Assembly (NCBI GenBank): GCA_963678705.1
Contig: OY783205.1
Span: forward strand, 10,044,001-10,108,000
Source: Panorpa germanica
Taxonomy: Eukaryota; Arthropoda; Insecta; Mecoptera; Panorpidae
Reading direction: 5' to 3'
DNA: 64,000 nucleotides
The notes under the pieces are model-generated. The model searched no databases. It was not told the DNA's origin and was given only the letters and a program-made list of their open reading frames with translations. The position numbers and the translations under genes were made by a program. Positions within the stretch are counted from its first letter, which is position 1, and each line of letters begins with the position of its first letter. Shown here piece by piece: positions 22,325 to 33,969 of the stretch.

Positions 22325-22397
22325 ATGGCTAGTTTTAAGGAATTGGAAAACGAATGGTTGGCGCTCGGAATGAATTGTTATCAATGGACTGTCTCAG
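22325..22397 (+). CDS. Candidate first coding exon of an unknown host gene
   Basis: An ATG in AAAAAGCATGG context opens a frame encoding MASFKELENEWLALGMNCYQ and WTVS, ending at GTCTCAG|GTATTT, a plausible donor in phase 1. The upstream 120 bp read like a 5' leader without coding. The composition is less AT-rich than the flanks. I do not recognise the protein and find no following exon in the window. It could be chance. Confidence 0.3.
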
Positions 22398-23187
22398 GTA
22401 TTTAATGACAAATATTTATCTAATTTTCTTGTTAAGAATCATGCTTTTAAGAGCCGATATTTCAATAATCAGTTAACTGTGGGTTATTATAAATTTTGGT
22501 TGATTCTCTTGGTTATCACCTTTGATTATAATTCGAATAGAACAGAACCATAGTTTAACGAAGCAAAATATCAGAGTTAAATTTTTCGTTAGTTAACTCT
22601 AACAAAACTGGAATTAAAAAAACCATTTTATAGGTTTATGTCATACCGGTGGTTTTATTGACTTTTGAAAAAATGGCTCTAAATTGTTTCAGGCTCCTCT
22701 TGTATTTCAAGACTCGTTTTTTTTAAAAATTATGATTTAAAAATTAACATTTCATTTAGAAGATTCTTAGTCCGCATGTACAATAAAAAATGTATAATTA
22801 TTTGCCAATAAGACCAATGCTGTTTTTAGGCTAGTTAGTACCGAAAAAATCTGGCGTAATCTGGCGTTATATGACATACAAAAAATACCTTTTTTCGCTC
22901 AAAAACAAATGTAATAATTATATATTACATTTGTTTACAGATTACAGATTATATGATAAAGTAATGTTATTGACAGGTAATATCTTCGTTAATAAATCTG
23001 TATAATTGGTTTGTCAAAAAATAATTTGAAAAAGTGTTTGACAACAAAACAAAAGCAATTTTTATCTGATAAGAAAATAGAATTTCTTTTAACAAGGTAT
23101 AACAGGTAAAATTAGTTTTCTAAAAATGAACTCAAAGGTCAATGGGTAAATTCTTTCTAAGGTAAATGGGTAAATGGTACTCTTATG
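22398..23187. other. Non-coding stretch, possible intron
   Basis: AT-rich. It would be intronic if the exon at 22325 is real. No other feature seen. Confidence 0.3.
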
Positions 23188-23345
23188 CAGGGCCGCATTT
23201 AGATGTGTGGAGTCCCTGGGGCAGCGAAGGAGCAGAGGCGCCTAATTATTTTCCAAATAGAAGGAACATTTTTTTCCGTCAAGTCTTTCAAAAATATTGT
23301 GCTTTGATCTCTATTGTTTGCAATTGCTCTAGAGGCGGGTCTTAC
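23188..23345. mobile_element. hAT MITE copy, one end only
   Basis: It begins CAGGGCCGCATTTAGATG and continues TGTGGAGTCCCTGGGGCA, closely similar to the left half of the MITE at 37373-37549. The matching right terminus is missing. Confidence 0.65.
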
Positions 23346-23751
23346 CATATGGGATCGTAGATGCACGGTAGATGTGAAATGGATTTGAGATTTTTGAAGA
23401 ATTATGAATGTTAGTACGAAATAAAAGTCTTCATTCAAAAATAGTACGATATTACAATTGAATAAGTTTTTAAATACTGGAATGATTTTTTAAAGGGACT
23501 CATATACAAATTGAATATAGGGCCGGCAACACATTCTTGCTGTTAAACCTCTGTTTATTACGAAAGTGTTTCCTTAAAACCCTGTAAACCCCGCCAAACA
23601 ACTCCTTATCACATAAAATAACACGAATAAATTAAAATATGCAATAAAGGTATGTCAAATCTATAGATAAATATGCATTTTCTCTAAAATATGTACAAAT
23701 ATGCAAATGCGTATAAGTTTCTGCCCCAGTTATTAGTATTCAGTTTTATCC
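23346..23751. other. Non-coding stretch
   Basis: It contains GGGCCGGCAACACATTCTTG at 23521, which resembles the end of another short DNA element. The boundaries are unclear. Confidence 0.3.
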
Positions 23752-24125
23752 AAAAATAAATTTCCAATTTGGATTTTACAAACATAACTAATATTATTAA
23801 TATAAGTAATATAAGCCGTCGACAACATGAAACTTTTACAAATTTACTCTTAAACAATAAGAGTATTTTGTAAATCATTCGCATCGAAATGTTATTATTA
23901 TGGTTATTTCAAAATAGATTTTTAAATTGGATTTTACAAAACTTAAGTCATCAACACCATTAAAATTCAGTTAAGTTTATTGAAAAATAGTAATAGTATT
24001 TTATGAATCATTTCGCATACAAATATCAACATTTAGTATTTTTTCAAAATAAATTTTTAAATTGGATTTTACAAAATTTAAATCATCAACACCATGAAAA
24101 CATATTTAAGTTTACTGTAAATTTT
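23752..24125. repeat. Degenerate tandem repeat, ~135-160-bp unit, about 2.6 copies
   Basis: Units start near 23752, 23910 and 24045 with the shared word AAATTGGATTTTACAAA (TTTGG in the first). They share AGTAATAGTATTTTATGAATC-like and CATCAACACCAT segments. Divergence rises from the first unit to the others. Confidence 0.65.
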
Positions 24126-24689
24126 TGTCCACTGCAGTGACAATAACCCATTAATTAAGATAATATTATCTATTCCTGACAATAGCTTATTATTTTGCTG
24201 TTATTCTATAACAATTATCCTAAATAGTTAACACAAAAGCCTCACATTTATAATTTCGGGCACAACTTGAATGAAGTATTCACCGTTGAGAACAGTTTGT
24301 TTCCTTCGCGTTGTTGAATGCTAATGAAGCTATGATGGCATAGTTGGGAGTGTCCAATGTCCACCGGTCACAAACGGTAGAGACTTACGTCATTCTTTGA
24401 TTGTTTTCATTTAACTCATATTTATTTAATGCTGTCTTATATAATTTTACTGTCAGTGAATCCACTTTATTTATTAAGCAGCGTTTGCAATGTTGTAACA
24501 TTTACGATTCACACAGCAACTGTTTGATAATAAATTTAAAAGACAACATAAGCTTAACAACTTACTCTTTGCAACAGAAATCAAATAATATTTATGGTTA
24601 GGTGAACTGCATACTAATTACAGATATTTTGCAGGTCTTGTCTTTGAAACATTTTTTCTTATTTAAATTTGGATGAATCAAATATTATT
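24126..24689. other. Non-coding stretch
   Basis: No recognised feature. The 66-codon frame at 24401-24601 has no motif. Confidence 0.3.
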
Positions 24690-24905
24690 TGATTTTTTTT
24701 TCTTTCATCTGACTGTTGCTTATAAAATGTTTTAATTTTTTATTAATACTATAAATTTCATATGCAGATAATTTCAAATTCATTTCAGTTTCCAAATTTA
24801 TAGTTTTCTTTGCCAGTTTGTCTGCAATTTAGTTTCCATTTATTCCACAATGTTCTGGTAACCAGATGAGTTTTATGATGTTATTTTTGGTAGTTAAAAT
24901 AAAAT
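24690..24905 (-). pseudogene. LINE RNase H remnant
   Basis: The minus strand encodes NNIIKLIWLPEHCGINGN, then IADKLAKKTINLE after an in-frame stop. This is the '(I)..WVPGHCGI.GNE.AD.LAK' end of the RNase H domain found in I- and R1-group LINEs. It may belong to the same family as the C-terminal piece at 26.7 kb. Confidence 0.7.
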
Positions 24906-26689
24906 AAAGTTCTTTAATTTTCGCTAAAATTCATTGGTATTACTATTTTAAAACTCAAAAAATTAGTTGTTTCTATAATGTTACTGTAAATAGAGTAGAC
25001 CGAGGCGAATCGGGTCAATTTTTTTTTAAGAGTGTTAAAATCCTGTAATATGCGTAACATTTATTAACAAAATTGTAATCAGTAACAATCCGGCTACGCA
25101 ATTAATATTTCAAAACTAAAATTGTTCACAAATTCTCCAAAATATTAGCTAAAAACAGAAATATCCGAATCGCCCCAATTCACGGAGCGAATGGGATCGT
25201 ATATAACATATAACTAAATTATTTTTTCTAGCACAATAAGCTGTGGAATCATTAACAAAATTATAATAATGAATAATGAGAATACTAATTAATATAATAC
25301 TAACATTATTAATTAGTAGCACATAAATCACATATATACGGGCCTTTTAGCCCGCTCTCTCACTAACAATACAGTTCCATTCTCATTCGGTTCGGACAGA
25401 TTCGGGGCTAAGGTTTGCAACCAGTCGCCTCATGTGCGGACGCCCTAACTGTTCTTTTAATTCCATAGCAATGTCTAAAAAATTTACTACTTTAAATTTT
25501 TTAGTATATTTCTTTTTTTCTTCATATTTTGAATGGGTTCTTAGGACCACAGTCCTTTTTTCGTCAGATAAACTTTTCCCTTTTCAATACAACTTAAACT
25601 ATTAAATATTTAGAAATAATCCTCCAACCTGCCATATCCTGTCGATGGAATATATGCTATTATAATTTTCACAATAATTAATAATGAATTCTTTAATCTA
25701 ATCATTATTTATACTGCTGGTGCATTGATTTATTCTATATTCAGATTATTTCCAAAGTACTCCCCAAATGAATTTAGCTGAAATTTACGGTTTAATGGTT
25801 TCACAATATTTCTTGTATTCTTCCTTTCTGCTACTGCTACTCTCCGTCCTGTTTCTACTCTACCATTCCTTCTCTTTCCTCGCTCCTTTCTTCTATCTCC
25901 GCCATCCACCTGTTCACTTTACTGCCACCCTTTAATAACTGCACAATATTCTTTTCACTTTTTACCTCGTTTCTCACATGAAAACTTAATGTGCTCCAGC
26001 GTTTATATGTCCGTCCCGCACACCCTGCGCATCCTTTCCTCTCTATTTGCTCAGTATTTGTTGCTTAATATTATGAATATGAACGTATGAAATACTGATT
26101 TCTTTGATGGAGTGATCTATTGATAAACATTAAAATATAAACTTCTCTCATGATAAAGTATGCTAGCGTACATCTTAACATACAAGAAAGGTTGATGACG
26201 CAAGTAGTAAATCGGTTCAAGGGTGAGACCTTAAGAGTGTATTAATTATAAAAAATGTATTTATTTTGCGTTCTTTTTGCATGCACATTTTTCCTGTGCC
26301 TTATTAGCGTTTTTACTGTGCGTTTTCATGTGTAGTTGGTAATTGTTGCAGACCAAGCTATTAAGACCTAGAACGAGTAAAACCTAGAAATGGAATTAAA
26401 ATAGGTACTGGAGACTTGTATGGGACGGGCGACAACGAACCTGCGTTCTTTGTTGAAGTATAACGTGTTATGCTTCCACACCTCCATCTCCCTCTTGCGC
26501 AGACATGATACAAGCACCAAAGAATTGTCAGACGGCAACAGCACGATTCTGAAACTGTAGAGCGCGATGCCCAAAAATGACAAGCTATTCTTTAAAAGTG
26601 TACCTATATATTAATAAAGAGTATTAAATAAGGAATCAATAAATTTGGAAATTGAGATGAAAGTCTTCATATGAAATTTTTAATATAAT
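24906..26689. other. Non-coding stretch
   Basis: No clear feature. Two related words (GAGGCGAATCGGGTCAA near 25001 and, inverted, a CGAATCGCCCCAATT run near 25168) suggest a short DNA element of unknown type. A CT-rich patch lies at 25810-25930. Confidence 0.3.
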
Positions 26690-27190
26690 CAAAAAATTAA
26701 ACTTCAATATTTGAGAAACCAAGATTTCATTAACAAAAGTCAGTTAAAAGGAAGAGATTATTACATGTTACATCCAAATTTAAACAAAGAAAAGGTGGTT
26801 TAGAAATGAGTCCCGCAAAATTATATCAACTACGAGTATACTCAGAATCAAAAGTAATCATTGTAAAACTCCAGCTCCTGTACAAAATTAATATTAAATC
26901 CGACCATAGATGTCAATGTGGTGAAGAAGGAACTTTGGATCATATTATATTTGAATGCATAAATTATAGTTTAGAAAGATCAAAATTTAACAGTGAAATA
27001 TTAGATGTGGTTAAAACTTTTCCTGTTAATACTAAATTTTTGTTAAGTGATTCAAATCTAATTAGTGAATTATTTAAATATTTAGAAATATGTAAAATAG
27101 AATTATAAAATGTGAACTATGTAAAAAATGTTTGATGGTAGCTATGACGAATAAAAGTCAAGGCAAATAAATAAATAAATAAAAAAAATA
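26690..27190 (+). pseudogene. LINE ORF2 C-terminal remnant with 3' tail
   Basis: Plus-strand pieces read YLRNQDFINKSQLKGRDYY, then WFRNESRKIISTTSILRIKS, then (one frame over) HRCQCGEEGTLDHIIFECIN. The last is the CCHC-like '(C).CG..E.TL.HI..EC' motif near the end of many insect LINE ORF2 proteins. A stop at 27106 is followed by a 3' tail of AAATA/AAAT repeats at 27166-27190. The 5' part of the element is absent, as in typical 5'-truncated LINE insertions. Confidence 0.75.
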
Positions 27191-27286
27191 TATTAATGAA
27201 ATTGTCAAGTTTCAATTATTTATCAATTATATTAACCAAGATATTTTTAAATGAAAATGACATCCTTCGGCAATGAATATAATATA

Positions 27287-27291
<5 letters not shown>

Positions 27292-27356
<65 letters not shown>

Positions 27357-27365
27357 GTATATATA
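27292..27365. repeat. (TA)n microsatellite
   Basis: An almost pure TA repeat with a few G interruptions. It is the target into which the gypsy element at 27366 inserted. Confidence 0.9.
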
Positions 27366-27984
27366 TGTGGAAACGAGAGTACAATGCCACCTCTGATGTG
27401 GAAAACGAGAACTATCCAACTTCTTATGTGGAAAACAATAATCAATCCGCTAATCTGATGTGGAATCAAGGTACTCTTATTTAATTTAGGGCAATGTCAA
27501 TTCAATTAATATTCAACTATGCAATATCTTAGTTGGTTTGTCAGGATGATATAGAATCACATAATTGGTTTAATACATTTATTGAATAAAATAATAACGA
27601 TGATAATAATAATGATAATAATAATGCTAATACAATAAGGTTACAATATAAACGTTGATGTTTACTTTACAAATACAGAACAATGAATGCATGCACAACC
27701 TTAAGTTCTAGCTAATATATACTCAGTTCTACATTAGTTTTTCAGCTTGACTTTAAAAAGGTTTGTTTTTATTACTTCCAAGAATATGCTTTGTTAATTT
27801 CAGTAAACACATCCCTTACGTATTTGGTCACTGGTTTAAAGTTTCACACAATATAATTGCTTCGACCTTTCACTTGGTTTCTATTTAAAACATACCGTCA
27901 TTAATCACATTCTTTATGACTTTCTTAGACCGGGTATTATAGTTACGCCTATTTTGTATGCTCGATATATTTTTTCTTTCCACA
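27366..27984 (-). repeat. Gypsy 3' LTR
   Basis: 619 bp. The word TGTGGAAA is repeated several times at this end. A GAT/AAT-rich trinucleotide run lies near 27598-27632. Confidence 0.9.
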
Positions 27985-29627
27985 CGGCCGTCCAACTTAT
28001 CTTTGGCCCCCAAAGACGATACGTCACTGCGGTCATCTGGTTGCGGTTCGGCACCTGACACAACATCTACAGTTTCAGAATCGCTGTCGTCTGAGAACAC
28101 ACCCCATGGCTTCATGTGGTTTACAGCTACAATGTCTCCGATTTTGTATGTCCTAGCTGGTTTCCTATTTCTATTGAAATTCCTGGGATTCTCTTCCTGT
28201 GTTTTCAATATTTGTTTCTGGGCGTTAACACGTAACTCTTGCAAATCGTCCTCACGCATTTCTCGATTACCTTCTTCTAACAGCTGAGAGATATGCGTCT
28301 CATCTTCAGTTTTCATTGTCACACCTGTTAACAACTTGGACAGTGTAGTATTTATGCTACGCTGATAAGTTTTGATTAATGTTTCCTCTTCGACCTTGCC
28401 GTCGTTCAACCAGGTTTCTACATGTTTCTCAACTTCTTCTTGTTCGCAGTAAACCATACGTCGCGAATTTTGAAAAACAGGAACCTCATCGGTCATGTAT
28501 ATTTCTGCTGCTTCAGTAACCCTTGTTACTTTTGGTTCATAAGTTTTAACTAGTTCCTCAACTTTAGCCCTGGCACCTGGACTAATGTTATTACCCATGA
28601 CGATTTCGTCGTCGGCTACACCTAATATTTTATTCTGCTCACTTTTCTCGTACTTTTTTCGCATGGTAATACCGTCTACACTTATTGTGGTTTCTACTTG
28701 GTCTAGCAGAGGTTTACCAATTACAACACTATGTCTAGTTGTACTTGATGGAACTATTAAAAAGTTAGTACAGTACTGTTCATTGTCTACTTTCACTTGA
28801 GCACTAAATTCACCCAAAACTTTGATTTGAAATCCTCCGATTCCAGTCAATACAATATTGTTTTCGCGCACAACCGCTTTATTACTTAATTTAATATAAT
28901 CGTCAGCTCTAATCAAATTCTGATCACTTCCGGTATCAATCAGACATTTAAAACTGATACTGTCTATGCTCATGTCTTTTGTCATATTACATGTTTTATT
29001 TGTGTCCACTAACAAAGCATCACTCGTTTTATTCGCGGTACAATTTCTCGAAATATGTCCCTCTTCATGACATTTAAAACACTTTATTTTACTTTCACTT
29101 TTTATCTTCTCACTTGATTCATCTCTTTTACTATTAAGGTATTCGTTGCTTTTTCGGCACACGTTTTCCTTATGTCCGAGTTCATTACAATTAAAACATT
29201 TTATCGCGTTTGTGTCTTTTGGTCTGTCTTTACGTACACTAAAATGATTCCTTTCTTGCACTTGCAATAGTGTCGAATCATACCGTTTTACTTTTAACAA
29301 CAAATCGGGCACTGTTTTAAAGTCGCACATTGATAACACACTTATCAAGTCTTTGTTGTTTAGTCCGGCTATTATGTATTTTATCACGGCCTTTTCACTG
29401 ATATTATCACTCTTACTGGCGATCGCTTTCACCGAGTATACATAATCTTCTATTGCTTCGTTTTTTGCTCGTTGTCTCTTCATTAGTTCCATGTGTACGT
29501 CAGATTCATCGTACTCCACTGGAAAATTCCTGATTAACTCGTATTTGAACGTCGTCCAATCCTTGACTACGTTCAAACTAGCATCAAACCAGTTTCTCGC
29601 AAACCAGTTACTGCAGCTTGTTGACAC
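27885..29627 (-). pseudogene. Gypsy fossil: gag zinc knuckles, protease and pol end
   Basis: The minus strand holds a Gag region followed by two CCHC knuckles (CFNCNELGHKENVC and CFKCHEEGHISRNC). The retroviral-type protease FKCLIDTGSDQNLIRADDY comes next. Last is a tail with PARTYKIGDIVAV, typical of the integrase end of Ty3/gypsy elements. The frame's first codons are part of a longer Gag, not a true start. It is treated as a broken element. Confidence 0.8.
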
Positions 29628-29964
29628 CTTGATGAAACTTCACTTTATCACTCCATCCATAAATGTCTGCTACTTCCTCCAATTTTCGCACCCAAGCTGT
29701 AGCCGTCAATACCGTGCTTGCTGGGTTAAACACAGGTATACATTCCAGGTTCTGTGTCGGCATAAACCCATGATGATTCATTCTCTGTTCCTGTATTGTA
29801 CTATTCCCGATACTCAACTGCAATAGTTCTGTTCTAAGCCTCGTCAGCTCTGCTTGTACTCCCAACCAACTATCTTCATTAGATGTTGAGTTACCTGAGC
29901 GTCCAGCTAACAAACTATCATCAACAGTAGTATCGTTCATGTTAACGTTATATGCCATTTTCAA
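29608..29964 (-). pseudogene. Gypsy fossil: Gag N-terminal part
   Basis: The minus strand from the ATGs at 29964/29958 encodes an N-terminal Gag-like segment. It has Ser/Thr-rich sequence, a short coiled coil (AELTRLRTELLQL) and IPVFNPASTVLTATAWVRKL, a pattern typical of the start of Gag in mdg/blastopia-like insect gypsy elements. Confidence 0.7.
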
Positions 29965-30109
29965 TTTTCTCCTCGTAAAACAGTTTACACACTTTTCTGA
30001 TACAATTCACTTGCTAGTCCTATTATAAAGTCCGTCTTATAAATTCTAGACTATTCCGCTAATGAACTATCACTTGAAAGCACTGTTTGTAGAAAACTAT
30101 CTTGTATTA

Positions 30110-30271
30110 TTCTTCTTTGTATTATTCACTTCGCGCACTTAGTTCAATTCACTATGAGTTACTAATCCGCACTTAGTTCAATTCGCTATGAGTTACTAAT
30201 CCGCACTTCATTGTATTATTCACTTCGCGCACTTAGTTCAATTCGCTATGAGCTACTAATCCGCACTTCTG
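30110..30271 (-). repeat. Tandem repeat in the gypsy leader
   Basis: About three units containing CGCACTTAGTTCAATTC and CTATGAG(T/C)TACTAATCCGC lie between the primer site and Gag. Confidence 0.75.
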
Positions 30272-30272
30272 A
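30256..30272 (-). other. Gypsy primer-binding site (tRNA-Leu-like)
   Basis: On the minus strand TCAGAAGTGCGGATTAG directly follows the 5' LTR. It resembles TCAGAAGTGGGATTCG, the complement of the acceptor region of a tRNA-Leu, used with a few-base offset by several insect gypsy lineages. Confidence 0.5.
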
Positions 30273-30893
30273 TGTGGAAACGAGAGTACAATGCCACCTC
30301 TGATGTGGAAAACGAGAACTATCCAACTTCTTATGTGGAAAACAATAATCAATCCGCTAATCTGATGTGGAATCAAGGTACTCTTATTTAATTTAGGGCA
30401 ATGTCAATTCAATTAATATTCAACTATGCAATATCTTAGTTGGTTTGTCAGGATGATAAAGAATCACATAATTGGTTTAATACATTTATTGAATAAAATA
30501 ATAACGATGATAATAATAATGATAATAATAATGCTAATACAATAAGGTTACAATATAAACGTTGATGTTTACTTTACAAATACAGAACAATGAATGCATG
30601 CACAACCTTAAGTTCTAGCTAATATATATATATACTCAGTTCTACATTAGTTTTTCAGCTTGACTTTAAAAAGGTTTGTTTTTATTACTTCCAAGAATAT
30701 GCTTTGTTAATTTCAGTAAACACATCCCTTACGTATTCGGTCACTGGTTTAAAGTTTCACACAATATAATTGCTTCGACCTTTCACTTGGTTTCTATTTA
30801 AAACATACCGTCATTAATCACATTCTTTATGACTTTCTTAGACCGGGTATTATAGTTACGCCTATTTTGTATGCTCGATATATTTTTTCTTTC

Positions 30894-30897
<4 letters not shown>
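30273..30897 (-). repeat. Gypsy 5' LTR
   Basis: 625 bp. The length difference from the other LTR is three extra TA units near 30622-30635. Confidence 0.9.

Positions 30898-30965
<68 letters not shown>
30898..30965. repeat. (TA)n microsatellite between gypsy and Helitron
   Basis: 68 bases of pure TA repeat, directly between the gypsy CCACA end and the Helitron 3' end CTAG (read inverted). Confidence 0.95.
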
Positions 30966-30966
<1 letters not shown>

Positions 30967-31249
30967 TAGCTGACCCGGCGAACTTCGTACCGCCTAACAG
31001 TCAATGAATATCGTGTTACCTTTTAGGCTTTGATGAACGTAATACAATGATACAAAATAATATTTATTAATATAGATAGAAACATAAAAGTATTTTATTA
31101 TGATGAATGATAATGAAAACATACAGAATGAGAATAAAAATTAAAAAAATAATAATAATTAAGTAATTCAAACTCATGTCAGAAAAAAATGATTGAAAAC
31201 TATGTTGTGCAGATTGGAATACACTCGGATTAATTCATTAATGGGATTT

Positions 31250-32198
31250 TCATTCAAGCACCTTGTGGTAAACGACATTCTTTGTTTTTTGGTCAGGCGC
31301 AAGAACAAATAAAGCGGATGGTTTGCTGACACGTGAGCATGCCACGTACAATTGACCATGAGAAAAACATGCATTTTCTAGATTGAGGCCACAAATAGTC
31401 AAGGATTGGCCCTGTGATTTGTTGATCGTCATGGCGAAGGCAAGACGAATCGGGAATTGAATTCGTTTAAACTCAAATGGCATATCCGTTGGGATCATCG
31501 GAATCCTTGGAATAAGAACTTCCTCATCTTTAAATTTTCCTTTAAGTATCGACGCGTGAATCACATTGCTCATCAGTTTTTTTTATCACAAACCGCGTTC
31601 CATTGCACAGTTTTGGTTGGTTTAAATTTCTAAGCATGATGACTACCGAGCCAACCTTAAGTTTTAAATTGTACGGTGGTAAACCAGGCACATCCAAGGA
31701 GTTTAAAAATTCACTTGGATAATTAGTGGCTTCTTCTTCGTTTGTTACACAGTCGATAGATTTGAATGAATACAGAGTACCTACGATTTGATTTTGAATT
31801 ATAAAATTGAGGTCATCTACATCTTTATTTTTAGCGGCCAAAATTGCTCGCTCACTTAACCATTTAGTATTTTTGTGGTTAGCAATGATATCCGGGAATA
31901 CTTTGTTGATAAGCTCGTCTTTTGATGATACAAAATTGCAAACATTTGGAGGAAATAAAATCAAACCGCTCGATTTGTCAACAGGAACACAGCCATTACC
32001 GATAGTCAGCAATTGCTTCGATAAATCATCAGCAGATAGATCGTTCAACAATGCAACTCTCATATTTACAGACAGTTGAAGTTTCTTTACATATCGCCAC
32101 AGATTTGATGCTTTGAGGCAAGCGTTTATTTCGTCGGCAGCAGTAGATCTTGGAATGACTGGTAGTGTTTGTCGGAAATCGCCAGATAATAAAATCAT
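31250..32198 (-). pseudogene. PIF1-type helicase C-terminal part, left Helitron
   Basis: Mirror image of 35709-36657, with the same frame break in a run of As. Motifs GDFRQTLPVI, TINKSQGQS and YVACSRV are present. Confidence 0.9.
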
Positions 32199-32369
32199 TG
32201 CACCACCAAAACATCTCGAGACATTGTTGTTGGAGCATTAAATGTGCGTTCATGTGTTCCAGCTGGTCTTTTATCTGCTCTGATCACAACTTTATAGTCA
32301 TCACTTGGCATGCGCTCTAAAGCAGTCTTGAACAGCCTGACCAATGCATGATGTTCATGAAGCATTTGC

Positions 32370-33298
32370 TACAGATCTTGGAGAATTGCTCTCTTCGTAG
32401 CTGTGTTGATCCCTTGGCGCCGGTAAAGTTGTTCTTCCATATTGCCCATGAAGTATATTTGCAAGAATTTATGCTGTGCATCTTCTATAGGTTGCAATGA
32501 TCCAATGCGATGGCAAATCTGGCCTTGAATCTGTAAAGTCAAAGCCATAGTTATAGTTAGATTTACAAACACTTTTTTTACAAACACTTTTTTTTTCAAA
32601 TAATAACATGCCAAATACAGAAATCTAACAAACTACATTCCAGATTTTTTTTACAATCATAGAAAATATAGTTTTTAACGTAAATTACCTTAAATGTCGG
32701 ATTATATGCGTGTTCATCGATAATTTCCGCCCCAAATGAAGTCATTTGGAAACAGACATTGTATTTTTGAGTGTTCGCTAGAAAATGTCGTGATTCTAGT
32801 GTTTCGCCATAAAGCAGGGAGCACAATGGCTCTGGTGGCGGGACCAATGATGGCAATTTCACTTTACCACTAAGGCAGCACAAACCAGGCGTTTCACCAG
32901 GAAACCTCAATGCTCCACAATGCTGGCAAACAACGTCCATTGGACCAATGCAAACTAAACGATGCAAGCTGTAGTCGATGGTGCAATCATATAGAAACGC
33001 TGCTCGATTCAAATCAATACTTGAACCATTTCTTCTTGCACTTCGAAGATTATTCCTCTGTTCATCTGTACGATAAGCTCGACGATTTCTCGTTTCTAAC
33101 CTAGCCGTTTCACGGGCTACCTCTCTTTGCTCTTGTGTTTGAGAAGCACGAATTAAGGCCCTTCTTTGCTCCATACTAACGCGGTGCTCTTCTCGTGCAA
33201 TTTCTCGTTCTTCATCAGATAAATGACTCGCGATATTCCGTTGCCTAATTGCATTACGGCTCCGCTGTGAAAGATTAGATCTTCTAGGACGCGGCATA
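32370..33298 (-). pseudogene. Helitron N-terminal ORF, left copy (spliced)
   Basis: Mirror of 34610-35538. Exon 1 is 32689-33297, the intron 32531-32688 and exon 2 32369-32530. The start is MPRPRRSN at about 33297. See the right copy for domain detail. Confidence 0.8.
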
Positions 33299-33937
33299 GT
33301 TATTAATATTAATACTGAATGTGCACTCGCATAAAACCACAAAAAACCACTTTCGAGACATAGACAATAGCTCAAAGAGTATATAAGCACTACATATGAA
33401 TAGCTTATCAAGAAAAATTATAGTTATAGATAACCTATAAAAAGACATTTACTCTTTTGTTAACCTGTACAATAAATCTTAGGTATTATTTTCTGAAATT
33501 AAAAATTAAATAATTAATAAATAATCTACACAAATTAATGTTTAAAACAAACAAATATAACAGTACCTGAACTTTCGAGACATTTTACAAAAAATAAATT
33601 TCTGAACGCACAAATGAATAGTTGTTACAACATGTTGTCATGACAACAAATGTTTGACATGAAATAAACAAATCAGCATTTATTGAAATGACTAAGTATC
33701 GAGTTTTCATTGTCGAGTTTTTTAAATTTCGAATTTTCATTGTTTTTAAGATGTATTATGCTATTGTAAGTGTTGTAACAAACCCGTCTTTGTTTTATAT
33801 ATTTTCATTGTTTTTAAGATGTATTATGCTATTCGGGGCGAAGACAAATCCAACGAATCAATAACCATGAATATTGGTTCAGCAGATCTCGAGTTATAAG
33901 TGTTGCAACAAACCCGTCTTTCTTTTATATATTAAGA

Positions 33938-33969
33938 TATATATATATATGTATATATATATATGTATA
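33938..33969. repeat. 32-bp TA-rich spacer of the Helitron mirror
   Basis: Only TA repeats with two TGTA interruptions lie between the two Helitron 5' ends. The spacer is not itself a perfect palindrome, so the symmetry is confined to the Helitrons. Confidence 0.9.

Larger units (their letters stand above)
27366..30897 (-). mobile_element. Ty3/gypsy LTR element, young, broken
   Basis: LTRs at 27366-27984 and 30273-30897 begin TGTGG and end CCACA. They differ at two substitutions that I can see plus a TA-repeat length change, so the insertion is young. It sits inside a (TA)n tract with TATA on both sides. Parts on the minus strand are a gag, two zinc knuckles, an aspartic protease and a pol end. 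The total of about 3.5 kb is well short of full-length relatives, so the element is broken, with about two or three breaks. The leader carries a tandem repeat and a tRNA-Leu-like primer site. Confidence 0.9.
30966..33937 (-). mobile_element. Helitron, left copy of a mirror pair
   Basis: 2,972 bp on the minus strand. The 5' end is TCTTAATATATAAAAG. The 3' end is GGCGGTACGAAGTTCGCC, a hairpin, followed by GGGTCAGCTAG. Helitrons start with TC, end in a hairpin plus CTRR, and insert between A and T without duplication; all three are met here. The coding shows an N-terminal domain and the C-terminal half of a PIF1-type helicase. The Rep (HUH) nuclease is not visible, so this copy is non-autonomous. 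It is the same length as the copy at 33970-36941, and the aligned parts I read are identical. Confidence 0.95.

Noticed and set aside
27216-27484. Three overlapping frames around the (TA)n before the gypsy element
   Set aside because: Microsatellite plus LTR sequence, no coding evidence.
31807-32079. Frames opposite the Helitron helicase (and the mirror at 35828-36100; also 32910-33104 and 34803-34997)
   Set aside because: Antisense shadows of the helicase and N-terminal coding regions.
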